Below, in pieces: positions 8,116 to 17,819 of a stretch of 64,000 bases of DNA (position 1 is the first letter of the stretch; each line of letters starts with the position of its first letter). Under the pieces are notes generated by a model, which worked only from the letters and a program-made list of their open reading frames with translations, did no database searches and was not told the DNA's origin. A program made the position numbers and the translations under genes. The stretch is from Bacillus subtilis (GTDB lineage: Bacteria; Pseudomonadota; Alphaproteobacteria; Rhizobiales; Rhizobiaceae), in NCBI GenBank assembly GCA_021733665.1, contig JAHREI010000002.1:620001-684000 (forward strand), given 5' to 3'.

Positions 8116-8144
8116 TGAATAGGTTAAGCCGATTGACTCGTCAA
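8116..8144 (-). promoter_or_regulatory. Promoter of tRNA-Cys
   Basis: On the minus strand TTGACG (8144-8139) and TATTCA (8121-8116) are separated by exactly 17 bases, about 20 bases ahead of the mature tRNA 5' end. Confidence 0.65.
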
Positions 8145-8248
8145 GTCTCCCTGACACGCTTTCTGTGAAAATTTAAATTTCCTATCAAAATAATGCAGAT
8201 AGCGGCTCTTTTGTTCACAACTAGCCTATCCCCCCTGGTGAAAACGGC

Positions 8249-8587
8249 TCATTCCGGTTTTGAAGCCTTTTCAACACGCTTACGGGCTCTGTATTCACGC
8301 CACCGGCGTAATAGTCCAACCTCTGATTTCCTTCTGATCCGTCTGATACGGCTGGAATCACGTGAAAGAATGATCAACCCAAGTGGCAACATCCAAACGC
8401 CAAGCACCGGTAAAAAGCTGAATACGCCTCCAACTATCAGACTGCCGCCTAATGCTCGTCGCAACCAGACAGATTGCGGCAACGGAATCGTTTTTCCAAA
8501 CAACTTGATCCGATGCGCTCCACTTACAGCGCCGTCAGTTTCCTGCCTATTCGCAGTATCATCAATATCACGATCCGGTTTTAACAA
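8249..8587 (-). CDS. Small conserved membrane protein, unknown function
   Basis: A 112-residue protein. After a polar N-terminus it has the block LRRALGGSLIVGGVFSFLPV followed by LGVWMLPLGLIILSRDSSRI, i.e. two closely spaced membrane segments, and then a strongly basic tail (RRIRRKSEVGLLRRWREYR). This pattern is widespread as an unnamed small membrane protein in Rhizobiales. The only in-frame start is TTG at 8587, with a weak AGGCAG ribosome-binding site. It is a single gene upstream of tRNA-Cys in the same direction; function is unknown. Confidence 0.75.
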   Translation of the reverse strand: MLKPDRDIDDTANRQETDGAVSGAHRIKLFGKTIPLPQSVWLRRALGGSLIVGGVFSFLPVLGVWMLPLGLIILSRDSSRIRRIRRKSEVGLLRRWREYRARKRVEKASKPE

Positions 8588-8902
8588 GCTGCCTGCCCTG
8601 CTTATATCTCAGTTCCACAATTAGCTTTTCTATATAAGAACGATTTTTCTCTATAAAATATCGTCACGATTAAATTCGTCATTTCCCAAAACCGTATTTT
8701 TCAAAACACAGATTCGAATTCTCACCCACTAAGACACTGATTCCGCTAGAATTTACGTGCAACCACTCAACCTCAACAACTTTAAGATGCGAAAACCTTC
8801 CGGCCTGTGGATAGAAAATCATGTTCTTGCTGGATTAAATGCCGAAAATCCGCTCATCTCCACGAATTCAGCTAAAAAGTTGATAAAAAAGCGAAAAGGG
8901 GC
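8588..8902. other. Intergenic stretch without a supported gene
   Basis: AT-rich. The only open frame (starting at 8757) has no ribosome-binding site and runs into the tRNA promoter. It presumably contains the promoter of the small membrane protein gene; nothing else is seen. Confidence 0.5.
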
Positions 8903-8932
8903 TTGGCAAATCAGAAAATCATTTGCTATACG
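8903..8932 (+). promoter_or_regulatory. Promoter of the first tRNA-Asn gene
   Basis: TTGGCA (8903-8908) and TATACG (8927-8932) lie with an 18-base spacer, about 29 bases before the tRNA. The block GGGCTTGGCAA and the TTGCTATACG box recur in front of the second tRNA-Asn copy. Confidence 0.65.
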
Positions 8933-8960
8933 CCAAATCGCTGAAAACAAGAGCACCTGT

Positions 8961-9035
8961 TCCTCGGTAGCTCAGCGGTAGAGCAACCGGCTGTTAACCG
9001 GTTGGTCGCTGGTTCGAATCCGGCCCGGGGAGCCA
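8961..9035 (+). tRNA. tRNA-Asn (GTT), first copy
   Basis: A 75-nt cloverleaf, TCCTCGG at the 5' end pairing with CCGGGGA, encoded CCA end, and anticodon loop CTGTTAA giving GTT. It is identical in its mature part to the copy 347 bases downstream. Confidence 0.97.
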
Positions 9036-9142
9036 CTCTTTTCTCATAAAGAGCGTGCAAATTTTCCAAACTGAAAATTCTATAACATCCCTCCTCTCGA
9101 AGAGAGATGTCACTCTATTCCCCTTATCTAAACATCTGAAAT

Positions 9143-9160
9143 AAATGATATTTATCATTT
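9143..9160. promoter_or_regulatory. Perfect AT-rich palindrome between the tRNA-Asn genes
   Basis: AAATGATA and TATCATTT are exact inverted repeats separated by TT. The site resembles a metal-regulator or generic dimeric repressor box but lies between two tRNA genes with no nearby protein gene, so its role is unclear. Confidence 0.25.
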
Positions 9161-9251
9161 TTCCTCGCTGTTTGGACTCCGCGAATAAGCAGAAAAAGCA
9201 TTTCCTGTCATAAAACTGCTTTTTTTTCCTGTACAATATCAAAATAAGGGC

Positions 9252-9280
9252 TTGGCAAGAGCATTTTGCGTTGCTATACG
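9252..9280 (+). promoter_or_regulatory. Promoter of the second tRNA-Asn gene
   Basis: TTGGCA (9252-9257) and TATACG (9275-9280) have a 17-base spacer, 27 bases before the tRNA. It is clearly a duplicate of the promoter of the first copy. Confidence 0.7.
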
Positions 9281-9307
9281 GCTGTCATGCAAATGCAGAG
9301 CAACTGT

Positions 9308-9382
9308 TCCTCGGTAGCTCAGCGGTAGAGCAACCGGCTGTTAACCGGTTGGTCGCTGGTTCGAATCCGGCCCGGGGAGCCA
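9308..9382 (+). tRNA. tRNA-Asn (GTT), second copy
   Basis: Identical to the first tRNA-Asn over all 75 positions, with the same short flanks (CTGT before; CTCTT after). It has its own promoter, so the pair is a tandem duplication of promoter plus gene. Confidence 0.97.
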
Positions 9383-9478
9383 CTCTTCTTTAAGAGTTTA
9401 TAAGCTGCACATTTTCCAGAGAAATATCTCACAAGATCTGTTACACACAGCGTTTCATGACGCTTATATAAATTATTT

Positions 9479-9509
9479 TTCGTCAGAGTTCGCATAAACC
9501 TCTGACGAA
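9479..9509 (-). terminator. Terminator of the kdp operon
   Basis: On the minus strand TTCGTCAGAG pairs perfectly with CTCTGACGAA around an 11-nt loop, followed by AAAATAATTT. It lies directly after the kdpE stop codon. Confidence 0.75.
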
Positions 9510-9515
9510 TCCTGT

Positions 9516-10211
9516 TCAGGCATCCGGCTCGCGTAACCGGTAACCAACGCCTGTCTCTGTTAGAATATAAAACGGCTGATCAGGCGAATCTTCGAGTTTC
9601 TGACGCAACTGGCGAACATAGACGCGCAGATATTGCACATCACTCATGCCGCCCCAGATCTGATTGAGAATATAGCTATGTGTCAGCACCTTGCCTGCAT
9701 GCTGCACCATGATACGTAAAATATCATATTCTTTCGGCGAGAGTTTAATCTCCTGCCCTTTGAGCCTTACAATACGCTTCACCAGATCAACTGACAACTC
9801 ACCGGTCTGAAAGACCGGTTTTTCACCCTGTTCCTGCAATTTATGGCGCAGTGCTACACGAATTCGCGCCGCCAGCTCTTTCATACCAAACGGCTTGGTC
9901 ACGTAATCATCCGCACCAAGCTCAAGCGCCTTGACGATTCCGCTTTCATCTGTGCGGCTGGAAAGAATAATCACTGGCAGATCAATCAGCTCCGAGCGCC
10001 ACAGCGTCAGAAGATCATGGCCGGACATATCTGGCAGACCGAGGTCCAGCAACACCAGATCAGGCCGATCATCCCGCATAATTTCTCTGGCGATGGTTGC
10101 GGACGGTGCTTCGAGTATTAAAAAGCCTTCTGTCCCCAACCCTACGCGCAAAAGTTTGCGAATTGGCGGCTCATCATCCACCACAAGGATTTTGACGATA
10201 TTCTGTGTCAT
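9516..10211 (-). CDS. kdpE: KdpE, response regulator of potassium transport
   Basis: A 231-residue OmpR-family response regulator. The receiver domain (about 6-118) has the acidic pair VDDE, the phosphoacceptor Asp56 (LVLLDLGLPD) and the switch lysine in DDYVTKPFG. The winged-helix DNA-binding domain (about 130-228) has EIKLSPKEYDILRIM and LRVYVRQLRQKLE. Its ATG overlaps the kdpD stop as ATGA, so the two are translationally coupled. The partner kinase and target operon lie immediately upstream on the same strand, which makes the assignment firm. It would activate the kdp operon at low external potassium. Confidence 0.96.
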   Translation of the reverse strand: MTQNIVKILVVDDEPPIRKLLRVGLGTEGFLILEAPSATIAREIMRDDRPDLVLLDLGLPDMSGHDLLTLWRSELIDLPVIILSSRTDESGIVKALELGADDYVTKPFGMKELAARIRVALRHKLQEQGEKPVFQTGELSVDLVKRIVRLKGQEIKLSPKEYDILRIMVQHAGKVLTHSYILNQIWGGMSDVQYLRVYVRQLRQKLEDSPDQPFYILTETGVGYRLREPDA

Positions 10212-12967
10212 TGGGAGGATAGTCCCTCTTCTGTTCCGCTTATCATTTCAGCGCAGCTACTCAGTGGCAACCGGATTGTAAAAACAGCCCCACTACGGCC
10301 ACCATGATCACTGCGATTGGCAGCGGTAATGGTACCGCCCATCGCCTCTGTAAAGCCCTTGCAGATTGCCAGTCCCAGTCCTGTTCCGGCGCGCACCTGA
10401 TCGGTTTTACGCACGCGGTAGAAACTGTCAAAAATACGCGTCTCATCGCCTGCCGGTATGCCTGCACCTTCATCACTGATACGCAATACGATGTCACCCT
10501 GCTCTACCTGTCCTGCAATCTGCACAAGGCTGCCTTCAGGCGCATATTTGGCGGCATTATCCAGTAAGTTGAATAATACCTGCTCAAACAACACCGGATC
10601 AAGTTTCAGCATCGGCAAATCGGCGGCAATATCGGTTTCAACACGATGATGTTGCAGAATTTTCGCGGCACGCTTCAGCGCACTGCCAACAATGTCGCCC
10701 AGATAATGCAGCGATTTATTCGGCTGCATAGCCCCCGATTCAATCCGCGTCATATCCAGCAGGTTGGCGATAAAGCGATTGAGCCGCTCAGACTCATCGA
10801 CCACTGTTGTCAGTAGTTCCGCACGGTCTTCATCCGGCAACGAGCCGGAATAGCTTTTGAGCGTATCAGCCGCGCCGAGAATAGCGGCCAGCGGCGTTTT
10901 CAGATCATGCGAGATCGAAGTCAGCAAAGCCGAGCGCAACCGATCCGCCTCCACTGCCAATTGCGCCCGATCCAGATCATCCACCAGCTGAATACGGGCA
11001 ATCGCCAGTGCCGCCTGCTCTGCCAGCGCATCAAACAACCGCTGCTGTTCCGGCGTAAGGATCGGCCCTTGCCGGTCATCATCCAGCCCGACAACGCCGA
11101 TTGTATCGCCGCCGGTGCGCAGCGGCAGGTAAAGCCGCTTTGCACCAGGCAAAGTATCCGCACCACGTCCGGCCGCATGGTCATGCTCCCAAGCCCAGCG
11201 GGCAGCGGCTATATCTGCATCGGCCAGCGTATCATCCGGCGGATAACCGGCACGCACGGAAATAGACGTATTGGCTATGCCTTCATCTGGCAACAATACA
11301 ACAACCCGCACTTTCAGCATTGCAGCAATCTGATAGACCGTTGCCCAAAGTACATCCTCCAACGTACCCGCCACTGCCAGTTTTTTACTGAACTGATACA
11401 GCCCTTCCGTTGTTCTTGCACGGTTGCGCGCGGCCACTGCCTGCCGTTGCACACGCGCGGTCAGATTGCTGGCGACCAGCGCCACGCAAATGAAAAATGC
11501 CAGCGCAATCACACTCTCCGGCCCTGCAATATGCAGCGTGTAGAGCGGCGGAAGAAACAGGAAATTGAAAGCAAAGGCACTGACCAGAGAGGCGAATAAA
11601 GCGGGTCGCAAACCGGAGGCCACTGCAGTCGCCAGCACGGCCATCAGAAACACCAGCGCAATATTGCGTACATCCAGTACATGATCGAGCAAGGTGCCAA
11701 CAACCAATGCAATCGCGATATAGCCAAGACTCATCAGGTAAGGCCGTAGTGAAAACGCCTTCTCCTCAGCAGTTGCTACTTGGCGCACCGGCACGGCATC
11801 CTGCTGACTGCCGGAAATAATATGGATACTGAGATTACCGGCCTTGCGGATCAGATCATGAGAGACCGAGCCCTCAAAAATCTCGCGCACACGCGGCTTA
11901 TTCGGCTTACCGATTACGATGTGGCTGAAATTATGTGCCAAAGCATAATTGATAATATCCTGCGCCACATCATGACCGGTCAGCGTGATGATTTCACCGC
12001 CGAGTTGCTCTGCCAGCCGTGAGGTGGCGGCAATACGATCTTTCTCTTCTTCCGAGAGTGTTGCCGCGCGGGATGTCTCCACATAGAGCGCTGTCCACGG
12101 CGTGCGCAGCCGGTCTGCCTGTCTGCGGGCATAGCGGATTAGTGCCGCGCCATGCGGCTGCTCATCAATGCAAACCAGCACACGCTCACCCGCTGACCAC
12201 GGCCCCGAAATGGCATTGGCCTGCATATGGCTGAGCAACTGATCGTCCACACGCTGCGCAGTACGTCGCAGAGCAAGTTCGCGTAAGGCGGTGAGATTTC
12301 CGGCAGAGAAGTAATTCTGTGTGGCGCGTTTCGCCGTCTTAGGCAGATAGACCTTGCCTTCTTTCAAACGCTTAATCAGGTCTTCCGGCGTAATATCGAC
12401 AATCTCAATATCATCTGCACGGTCTATAATACTGTCCGGTACGGTTTCGCGCACACGGATACGGGTGATCTGTGCCACCACATCATTAAGGCTCTCGACA
12501 TGCTGAATATTCAGCGTCGTATAAACATCAATGCCGTTGGCCAGCAGCTCCTCAACATCGAGATAGCGCTTGGGGTGCCTGCTACCCGGTGCATTGGTAT
12601 GCGCCAGTTCATCCACAAGCACCAGCTTGGGGCGACGCGCCAGTACAGCGTCGAGATCCATCTCCTCAAGCACATGGCCTTTATAATCGACACGCGCACG
12701 GGGAATAATCTCATAGCCTTCGGTCAGCGCCTGCGTTTCCTGACGACCATGGGTCTCGACAACCCCGATCACCACATCCTCTCCGTCAGTCAGCAGACTG
12801 CAGCCGGACATCAGCATTTCATAGGTTTTACCAACGCCCGGAGCCGCCCCGAGAAAAATCTTGAGGCGGCCGCGTGTTTCCTGTTCGGCTTTGGCGAGCA
12901 GCGCATCCGGTGACGGTCTGTTGTCACCATTGCGCATACTTTCCTGCAGCTGACTGTCATCATTCAT
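10208..12967 (-). CDS. kdpD: KdpD, potassium-sensing histidine kinase
   Basis: A 919-residue membrane kinase. The N-terminal KdpD domain (about 30-240) has a Walker A motif (GAAPGVGKTY) and a Walker B motif (LVLVDELAHTN). A universal-stress-protein-like domain follows (about 255-380), then four closely packed membrane helices (about 400-510) and a GAF-like region. The HisKA domain carries the phospho-histidine in SISHDLKTPL, and the ATPase domain has NLLDNAAKYAP and GTGLGLAI. The ATG at 12967 is preferred over the adjacent in-frame TTG. It is the full-length enterobacterial-type architecture, not the short form seen in some bacteria. Confidence 0.96.
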   Translation of the reverse strand: MNDDSQLQESMRNGDNRPSPDALLAKAEQETRGRLKIFLGAAPGVGKTYEMLMSGCSLLTDGEDVVIGVVETHGRQETQALTEGYEIIPRARVDYKGHVLEEMDLDAVLARRPKLVLVDELAHTNAPGSRHPKRYLDVEELLANGIDVYTTLNIQHVESLNDVVAQITRIRVRETVPDSIIDRADDIEIVDITPEDLIKRLKEGKVYLPKTAKRATQNYFSAGNLTALRELALRRTAQRVDDQLLSHMQANAISGPWSAGERVLVCIDEQPHGAALIRYARRQADRLRTPWTALYVETSRAATLSEEEKDRIAATSRLAEQLGGEIITLTGHDVAQDIINYALAHNFSHIVIGKPNKPRVREIFEGSVSHDLIRKAGNLSIHIISGSQQDAVPVRQVATAEEKAFSLRPYLMSLGYIAIALVVGTLLDHVLDVRNIALVFLMAVLATAVASGLRPALFASLVSAFAFNFLFLPPLYTLHIAGPESVIALAFFICVALVASNLTARVQRQAVAARNRARTTEGLYQFSKKLAVAGTLEDVLWATVYQIAAMLKVRVVVLLPDEGIANTSISVRAGYPPDDTLADADIAAARWAWEHDHAAGRGADTLPGAKRLYLPLRTGGDTIGVVGLDDDRQGPILTPEQQRLFDALAEQAALAIARIQLVDDLDRAQLAVEADRLRSALLTSISHDLKTPLAAILGAADTLKSYSGSLPDEDRAELLTTVVDESERLNRFIANLLDMTRIESGAMQPNKSLHYLGDIVGSALKRAAKILQHHRVETDIAADLPMLKLDPVLFEQVLFNLLDNAAKYAPEGSLVQIAGQVEQGDIVLRISDEGAGIPAGDETRIFDSFYRVRKTDQVRAGTGLGLAICKGFTEAMGGTITAANRSDHGGRSGAVFTIRLPLSSCAEMISGTEEGLSSQ

Positions 12968-12998
12968 CAATTATGATCCGGACTCTGCATGTTCTGTC

Positions 12999-13562
12999 TT
13001 ATTTAACCTGATCCAGTGCGAGATTAAGCGCAAGCACATTCACAACCGGCTCGCCGAGCGCACCCAACAAACGCTCTTGTATATGTGCTTCGACCAATGT
13101 TTTGAGTTTGCGCTCATCCAGTCCGCGTGCCTTGGCAATGCGCGGTATCTGGAACAAAGCAGCTTCCGGCGTGATATGCGGATCAAGCCCGCTGCCGGAT
13201 GCGGTTACCAGATCAACAGGCACAGGTTGATTTGGATTCTCTGCCTGCAGCTTAGTCACATCGGCCTTTACGCGATCCAGCAACGCAGCGCTGGTCGGTG
13301 CCAGATTGGAGCCGCCGGAGGATGCAGCATTATAGCCATCGCCAGCAGCACTTGGGCGACCATGGAAATAACGATCAGACGTAAATTGCTGACCGATCAG
13401 CGATGAGCCGATCACCTTATTGTCCTTCACGATCAGACTACCATTGGCCTGAGAGGGAAACAGGGTCTGCGCCACGCTGGTCATAGCCAGCGGATAGGCA
13501 ATACCGGTGATTACGGTCAGACTGACAATCATCACCACAGCAGGACGTAATTGTTTCAACAT
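12999..13562 (-). CDS. kdpC: KdpC, potassium-transporting ATPase subunit C
   Basis: A 187-residue, single-span periplasmic subunit. One N-terminal membrane segment ([20 protein letters not shown]) is followed by the conserved NGSLI and [15 protein letters not shown] motif, then [15 protein letters not shown]. Length and motifs are normal for the family. KdpC stabilises the KdpA-KdpB complex. It is 11 bases downstream of kdpB with an AAGGAA ribosome-binding site. Confidence 0.96.
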   Translation of the reverse strand: MLKQLRPAVVMIVSLTVITGIAYPLAMTSVAQTLFPSQANGSLIVKDNKVIGSSLIGQQFTSDRYFHGRPSAAGDGYNAASSGGSNLAPTSAALLDRVKADVTKLQAENPNQPVPVDLVTASGSGLDPHITPEAALFQIPRIAKARGLDERKLKTLVEAHIQERLLGALGEPVVNVLALNLALDQVK

Positions 13563-13573
13563 GTGTCTATTCC

Positions 13574-15634
13574 TTACACCAGAGCCAGAGCGGTAATCGC
13601 CATATCAATCAGCTTGATCGCCACAAAAGGCACGATAATCCCGCCAAGACCATAGATCATCAGATTGCGGCTCAGCAGTGCACCTGCACCAACCGCCTGA
13701 TATTTAACCCCGCGCAGCGACAGCGGGATCAGCGCCACGATAATCAGTGCATTAAAGATAATGGCCGAGAGAATGGCGCTCTGCGGGCTATGCAGCCCCA
13801 TAATATTCAGCACACCGAGCTGCGGGTAGAAAGCGAGGAACATTGCCGGAATAATCGCGAAATATTTGGCAATATCATTGGCAATCGAGAAGGTTGTCAG
13901 CGCACCGCGCGTCATCAGCAATTGCTTGCCGATCTCAACAATCTCAATCAGCTTGGTCGGATCACTGTCGAGATCGACCATATTCCCTGCTTCACGCGCA
14001 GCTACCGTACCGGTATTCATCGCCACGCCCACATCAGCCTGTGCCAGCGCCGGCGCATCATTGGTACCGTCACCGCACATAGCCACCAGCTTGCCCTTGG
14101 CCTGCTCCTCACGGATCAGCGACAGCTTGTTCTCCGGTGTTGCCTGCGCAAGGAAGTCATCCACGCCCGCTTCTGCGGCAATCGCCGCCGCCGTCATCGG
14201 ATTATCACCGGTAATCATCACCGTGCGGATGCCCATGCGGCGTAGTTCTGCAAAACGCTCACGGATACCGCCTTTGACAATATCCTTCAGCGAGACAACG
14301 CCCATCAGTTGCCCGTCTTTGACCACAGCCAGCGGCGTACCGCCCGCCTTGGCAATCTGCGCGGCAATCGACTGGATTTCCTGTAGCTGAGCAGGTGTTG
14401 AAGCTTTACTGCCTTCTGCCTCGACATATTTCAGCACCGCATCCACGGCACCTTTGCGGATGATACTGCCATCCACATCCACGCCGCTCATACGGCTTTG
14501 TGCGGTGAAAGGCACAAAGCTTGCATGGAGGCTTGCCATATCGCGGGCACGGATACCGTATTTCTCTTTAGCCAGCACAACGATCGAGCGGCCTTCCGGT
14601 GTCTCATCAGCAAGTGAGGCAAGCTGCGCCGCATCAGCCAATTGCTGTTCACTGACACCTGTGACGGGACGGAATTCTGTGGCCTGACGGTTACCAAGCG
14701 TAATTGTGCCGGTTTTATCCAGGAGCAGCGTATCCACGTCACCGGCAGCTTCCACCGCACGGCCGGACATAGCCAGCACATTGAAACGCACCAGGCGATC
14801 CATACCGGCAATACCGATAGCTGAGAGCAAAGCGCCGATAGTGGTCGGGATCAGCGTGACGAACAAAGCCACCAGCACAATCACCGGCACTGAACCGCCC
14901 GCATAAGTGGCAAAACTCGGAATGGTCACCACAGCCAGAACGAAGATCAGCGTCATACCGGCAAGCAGAATATTCAGCGCAATCTCATTTGGTGTCTTCT
15001 GACGCTCAGCACCTTCCACAAGTGAGATCATACGGTCAATAAAGGTCGATCCGGCAGCAGCGGTAATACGCACCCGTATCCAGTCGGACAGCACTTGCGT
15101 GCCACCAGTAACGGCTGAACGGTCACCGCCGGATTCACGGATTACCGGCGCGGATTCACCGGTGATCGCCGCCTCATTGACCGAGGCCACACCTTCGATA
15201 ACCTCACCGTCTGAAGGGATAATGTCTCCGGCTTCCACCAGCACAATATCGCCGACTTTAAGACTGTTACCCGCAATAACCGTATAATTTGTCTTGCTGT
15301 CACCACTCAGCAATTTTGCTTCGGTTTCGGTACGGGTGCGGCGCAGGGATTCCGCCTGTGCTTTACCGCGCCCTTCAGCCACCGCCTCGGCAAAATTGGC
15401 AAACAGAATAGTAAACCATAGCCACAAAATGATCTGGAACGAGAAGCCCAGATCAGAGCCGCCGCTTGCTATATCTTTGATAAACAGCACGGTCGTCAGC
15501 AGAGTAACAACGGCAACGACAAACATCACCGGATTTTTAGCGAGACTTCGAGGATCGAGTTTACGAAATGCACCGCCTATCGCAGGCAGCAGGATTTTAG
15601 CATCAAGAATGCTGGATGATTTTGACTGGCTCAT
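13574..15634 (-). CDS. kdpB: KdpB, potassium-transporting P-type ATPase catalytic subunit
   Basis: A 686-residue P-type ATPase. The phosphorylated Asp306 lies in LLLDKTGT, the dephosphorylation motif TGES is at 158-161 (its Ser161 is the site of inhibitory phosphorylation in E. coli KdpB), and the hinge [16 protein letters not shown] is present. The frame extends to an ATG at 15679, but the ATG at 15634 is chosen because GGAGGG lies at the right distance and the protein then begins [10 protein letters not shown] like other KdpB. A 58-codon gene is inserted between this gene and kdpA. Confidence 0.97.
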   Translation of the reverse strand: MSQSKSSSILDAKILLPAIGGAFRKLDPRSLAKNPVMFVVAVVTLLTTVLFIKDIASGGSDLGFSFQIILWLWFTILFANFAEAVAEGRGKAQAESLRRTRTETEAKLLSGDSKTNYTVIAGNSLKVGDIVLVEAGDIIPSDGEVIEGVASVNEAAITGESAPVIRESGGDRSAVTGGTQVLSDWIRVRITAAAGSTFIDRMISLVEGAERQKTPNEIALNILLAGMTLIFVLAVVTIPSFATYAGGSVPVIVLVALFVTLIPTTIGALLSAIGIAGMDRLVRFNVLAMSGRAVEAAGDVDTLLLDKTGTITLGNRQATEFRPVTGVSEQQLADAAQLASLADETPEGRSIVVLAKEKYGIRARDMASLHASFVPFTAQSRMSGVDVDGSIIRKGAVDAVLKYVEAEGSKASTPAQLQEIQSIAAQIAKAGGTPLAVVKDGQLMGVVSLKDIVKGGIRERFAELRRMGIRTVMITGDNPMTAAAIAAEAGVDDFLAQATPENKLSLIREEQAKGKLVAMCGDGTNDAPALAQADVGVAMNTGTVAAREAGNMVDLDSDPTKLIEIVEIGKQLLMTRGALTTFSIANDIAKYFAIIPAMFLAFYPQLGVLNIMGLHSPQSAILSAIIFNALIIVALIPLSLRGVKYQAVGAGALLSRNLMIYGLGGIIVPFVAIKLIDMAITALALV

Positions 15635-15720
15635 CAGAGCCCTCCGTCTGAATTTATGCAGGTCATTTTCAAACTGCATAGAAATTTCATGGAAATAGAG
15701 AGATAAGTTAATGTTTCAAC

Positions 15721-15897
15721 TTAAACTCCGGTCAGCGCCTTCACGAGGAAAACACCGGCCAGCATCGCCAGCACAAGGATCAGCATGATGCTGGTGAGTT
15801 TGGGGCAATCTTCCTTTTTCACACCGCGTGGTGGTTGCTTTGCTGCAGAGTTGGAACGGAATAATTGCTTCATCAGAAAAGAGCTTTTAGCCATCAT
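15721..15897 (-). CDS. Small membrane protein between kdpA and kdpB
   Basis: A 58-residue protein starting MMAKSSFLMKQLFRS. The front half is basic and polar (KQPPRGVKKED), followed by one membrane span (SIMLILVLAMLAGVFLV) and a short tail, KALTGV. It starts 6 bases after the kdpA stop with AAGGTGG overlapping the junction, so it is certainly within the transcript and probably coupled to kdpA translation. A single-span peptide next to KdpA recalls KdpF, but a KdpF is already present upstream of kdpA. I do not recognise a named family. It may be an extra accessory subunit or a regulator of assembly. Confidence 0.75.
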   Translation of the reverse strand: MMAKSSFLMKQLFRSNSAAKQPPRGVKKEDCPKLTSIMLILVLAMLAGVFLVKALTGV

Positions 15898-15903
15898 CCA
15901 CCT

Positions 15904-17601
15904 TTAAAACAGCTGACCGGAGAGCATTGCGAAATGCTCGACAACCGGCCCCAGCGCCAAGGCCGGGAAGAAAGTCAGACCGCCGACAATCATCGTCACG
16001 CCAAAGACCAGACCAACAAACAGCGGGCCTGTGGTCGGCAATGTACCGGCAGAGGCAGGAACAGTTTTCTTGGCGGCCAGCGAACCGGCAATCGCCAGCA
16101 CCGGCACAATCAGCAAAAAGCGCCCCATCAGCATCGCAAAACCAATGGTGAGATTGTAAAAAGGCGTATTGGCATTGAGACCGGCAAAGGCACTGCCGTT
16201 ATTGTTGGCACCGGATGAGTAAGCGTAAAGCACTTCGCTGAAACCATGCGGGCCTGCATCCTGAATGCTCGACAGCCCTTGCGGCAAAACCACAGCCAAT
16301 GCAGCAAAACCGAGAATGGCAAGTGATGGTCCGAGCGTGGCCAGCAGGCTCATCTTGACCTCTTTAGCCTCGATTTTCTTGCCCAGATATTCCGGTGTAC
16401 GGCCAACCATCAAACCGGCAATGAAGATCGCCAGAATGAAGAACAGCAACATACCATAGATACCGGCGCCAATCCCACCGAGATTAGGAATCTGCATATT
16501 GAACAGCGGTACCAGACCGCCGAGCGGCATCAGGCTGTCATGCATATTATTGACTGCACCGGTGGAGGCCGCAGTTGTCACTTCTGAGAACAGCGCCGAC
16601 AGCGCAATGCCAAAGCGCGCTTCTTTGCCTTCCATATTACCACCGACAGTGCCCAGAGCCTGCATCAGCGGATTACCGCTGGCTTCTGCCCAATAGAGTA
16701 TCGAAGTTCCCAGCACTACCAGCACACCGAAGACCGCGAACAGCACCCAACCCTGACGCTGACTACCAACCATACGGCCAAACACATTGGTCATGGCGGT
16801 AGAGATCACGAAAATCGACAGCAGATGGATAAGGTTGGTCAGCGCTGTTGGATTTTCGAACGGATGTGCCGAGTTGGCATTGAAGAAGCCACCGCCATTG
16901 GTGCCCAGATGTTTGATAATCATCTGCGAGGCCACAGGGCCTTGCGCAATGGTCTGTTGCGCACCTTCAAGCGTGGTCGCAAGCGTATAGGCATTGAGAT
17001 TTTGTGGTACGCCCTGCCAGACCAGTACAAGCGTGCCGATAATGCAGATCGGCAGCAGCACATAGAGCGTGGCGCGGGTCAGATCGACCCAGAAATTGCC
17101 GATGGTATTGCTCGAAGAACGGGCAAAGCCACGGGTAATCGCCATAGCACCGGCAATACCCACTGCGGCAGATACAAAGTTCTGTACTGTGATACCGGCC
17201 ATCTGGGTGAAATAGCTCATCGTGCTTTCACCGCCATAGCCCTGCCAGTTGGTATTGGTCATAAAGCTGATTGCCGTATTAAAGGCTGATGTCGGCTCCA
17301 CAGCCTGCATACCAGCAGGATTATAAGGCAATGCACCTTGCAGACGCTGCAACAGATAGAGCGCCACAAAACCGGCAATGCTGAACATCAGCAGTGACGC
17401 TGCATAGACTGTCCAGTGTTGCTCTTCTTTTTCATGGGTTCCGGCCAGTCTGTAGAGGCCGCGTTCAACCGGCGCGATAACCGGCGAGAGGAAGGTTCGT
17501 TCTCCGGTGAACACGCGGGTCAGATAACCACCGACCGGTTTCACCAGCAGAATTGTGAGCCCGAACAGGATCGCAATCTGCAATATTCCGTTGAAAGTCA
17601 T
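15904..17601 (-). CDS. kdpA: KdpA, potassium channel-like subunit
   Basis: A 565-residue integral membrane protein with about ten membrane segments. The selectivity-filter-like loops are visible as [29 protein letters not shown] and the later [16 protein letters not shown]. It forms the ion pathway of the high-affinity KdpFABC pump in the inner membrane. Length is normal. The start ATG at 17601 follows the kdpF stop by 35 bases. Confidence 0.97.
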   Translation of the reverse strand: MTFNGILQIAILFGLTILLVKPVGGYLTRVFTGERTFLSPVIAPVERGLYRLAGTHEKEEQHWTVYAASLLMFSIAGFVALYLLQRLQGALPYNPAGMQAVEPTSAFNTAISFMTNTNWQGYGGESTMSYFTQMAGITVQNFVSAAVGIAGAMAITRGFARSSSNTIGNFWVDLTRATLYVLLPICIIGTLVLVWQGVPQNLNAYTLATTLEGAQQTIAQGPVASQMIIKHLGTNGGGFFNANSAHPFENPTALTNLIHLLSIFVISTAMTNVFGRMVGSQRQGWVLFAVFGVLVVLGTSILYWAEASGNPLMQALGTVGGNMEGKEARFGIALSALFSEVTTAASTGAVNNMHDSLMPLGGLVPLFNMQIPNLGGIGAGIYGMLLFFILAIFIAGLMVGRTPEYLGKKIEAKEVKMSLLATLGPSLAILGFAALAVVLPQGLSSIQDAGPHGFSEVLYAYSSGANNNGSAFAGLNANTPFYNLTIGFAMLMGRFLLIVPVLAIAGSLAAKKTVPASAGTLPTTGPLFVGLVFGVTMIVGGLTFFPALALGPVVEHFAMLSGQLF

Positions 17602-17636
17602 TGGAAGATACTTTCCGCTTTCATGACAATGTAGGG

Positions 17637-17726
17637 TTAGAAGCGCTCAGGTCGTGCCAGTGCATAAAGCAGATAGAGGCTGAGCAATGCGGCAACCGAG
17701 CCGCCGAGAACATAATCAAACCACAT
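17637..17726 (-). CDS. kdpF: KdpF, 29-residue stabilising peptide
   Basis: The peptide [20 protein letters not shown] continues YALARPERF and stops. It is a single membrane helix with the LxYALxxPERF ending typical of KdpF, which stabilises the Kdp complex in E. coli. GAGGG lies 7 bases before the ATG. It sits between another mini-gene and kdpA and was too short for routine gene finding. Confidence 0.92.
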   Translation of the reverse strand: MWFDYVLGGSVAALLSLYLLYALARPERF

Positions 17727-17735
17727 GATGCGCCC

Positions 17736-17819
17736 TCACAGCCGGTCGCAAACAAGGGCGCAGAAATAGGACAGGCCGATAAATCCGGCACCTGCGGCAA
17801 TCATAATGATATCCATCAT
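17736..17819 (-). CDS. 27-residue membrane peptide ahead of kdpF
   Basis: Translates as MMDIIMIAAGAGFIGLSYFC then ALVCDRL and stop: one hydrophobic helix and a short basic end. AGGAG lies 5 bases before the start, and the stop is 9 bases before kdpF. It is the first gene of the kdp operon. A similar short ORF of the form MD(I/V)...C(D/E)RL ahead of kdpF is, to my recollection, common in Proteobacteria, but I know no assigned function. Confidence 0.75.
   Translation of the reverse strand: MMDIIMIAAGAGFIGLSYFCALVCDRL

Noticed and set aside
10907-11599. 230-codon open frame antisense to kdpD
   Set aside because: Arg/Gln/His-rich composition typical of a shadow frame opposite a real, fully conserved kdpD; no ribosome-binding site.
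15635-15679. N-terminal extension of KdpB to the ATG at 15679
   Set aside because: The extension lacks a ribosome-binding site, while the ATG at 15634 follows GGAGGG and gives the normal KdpB start.
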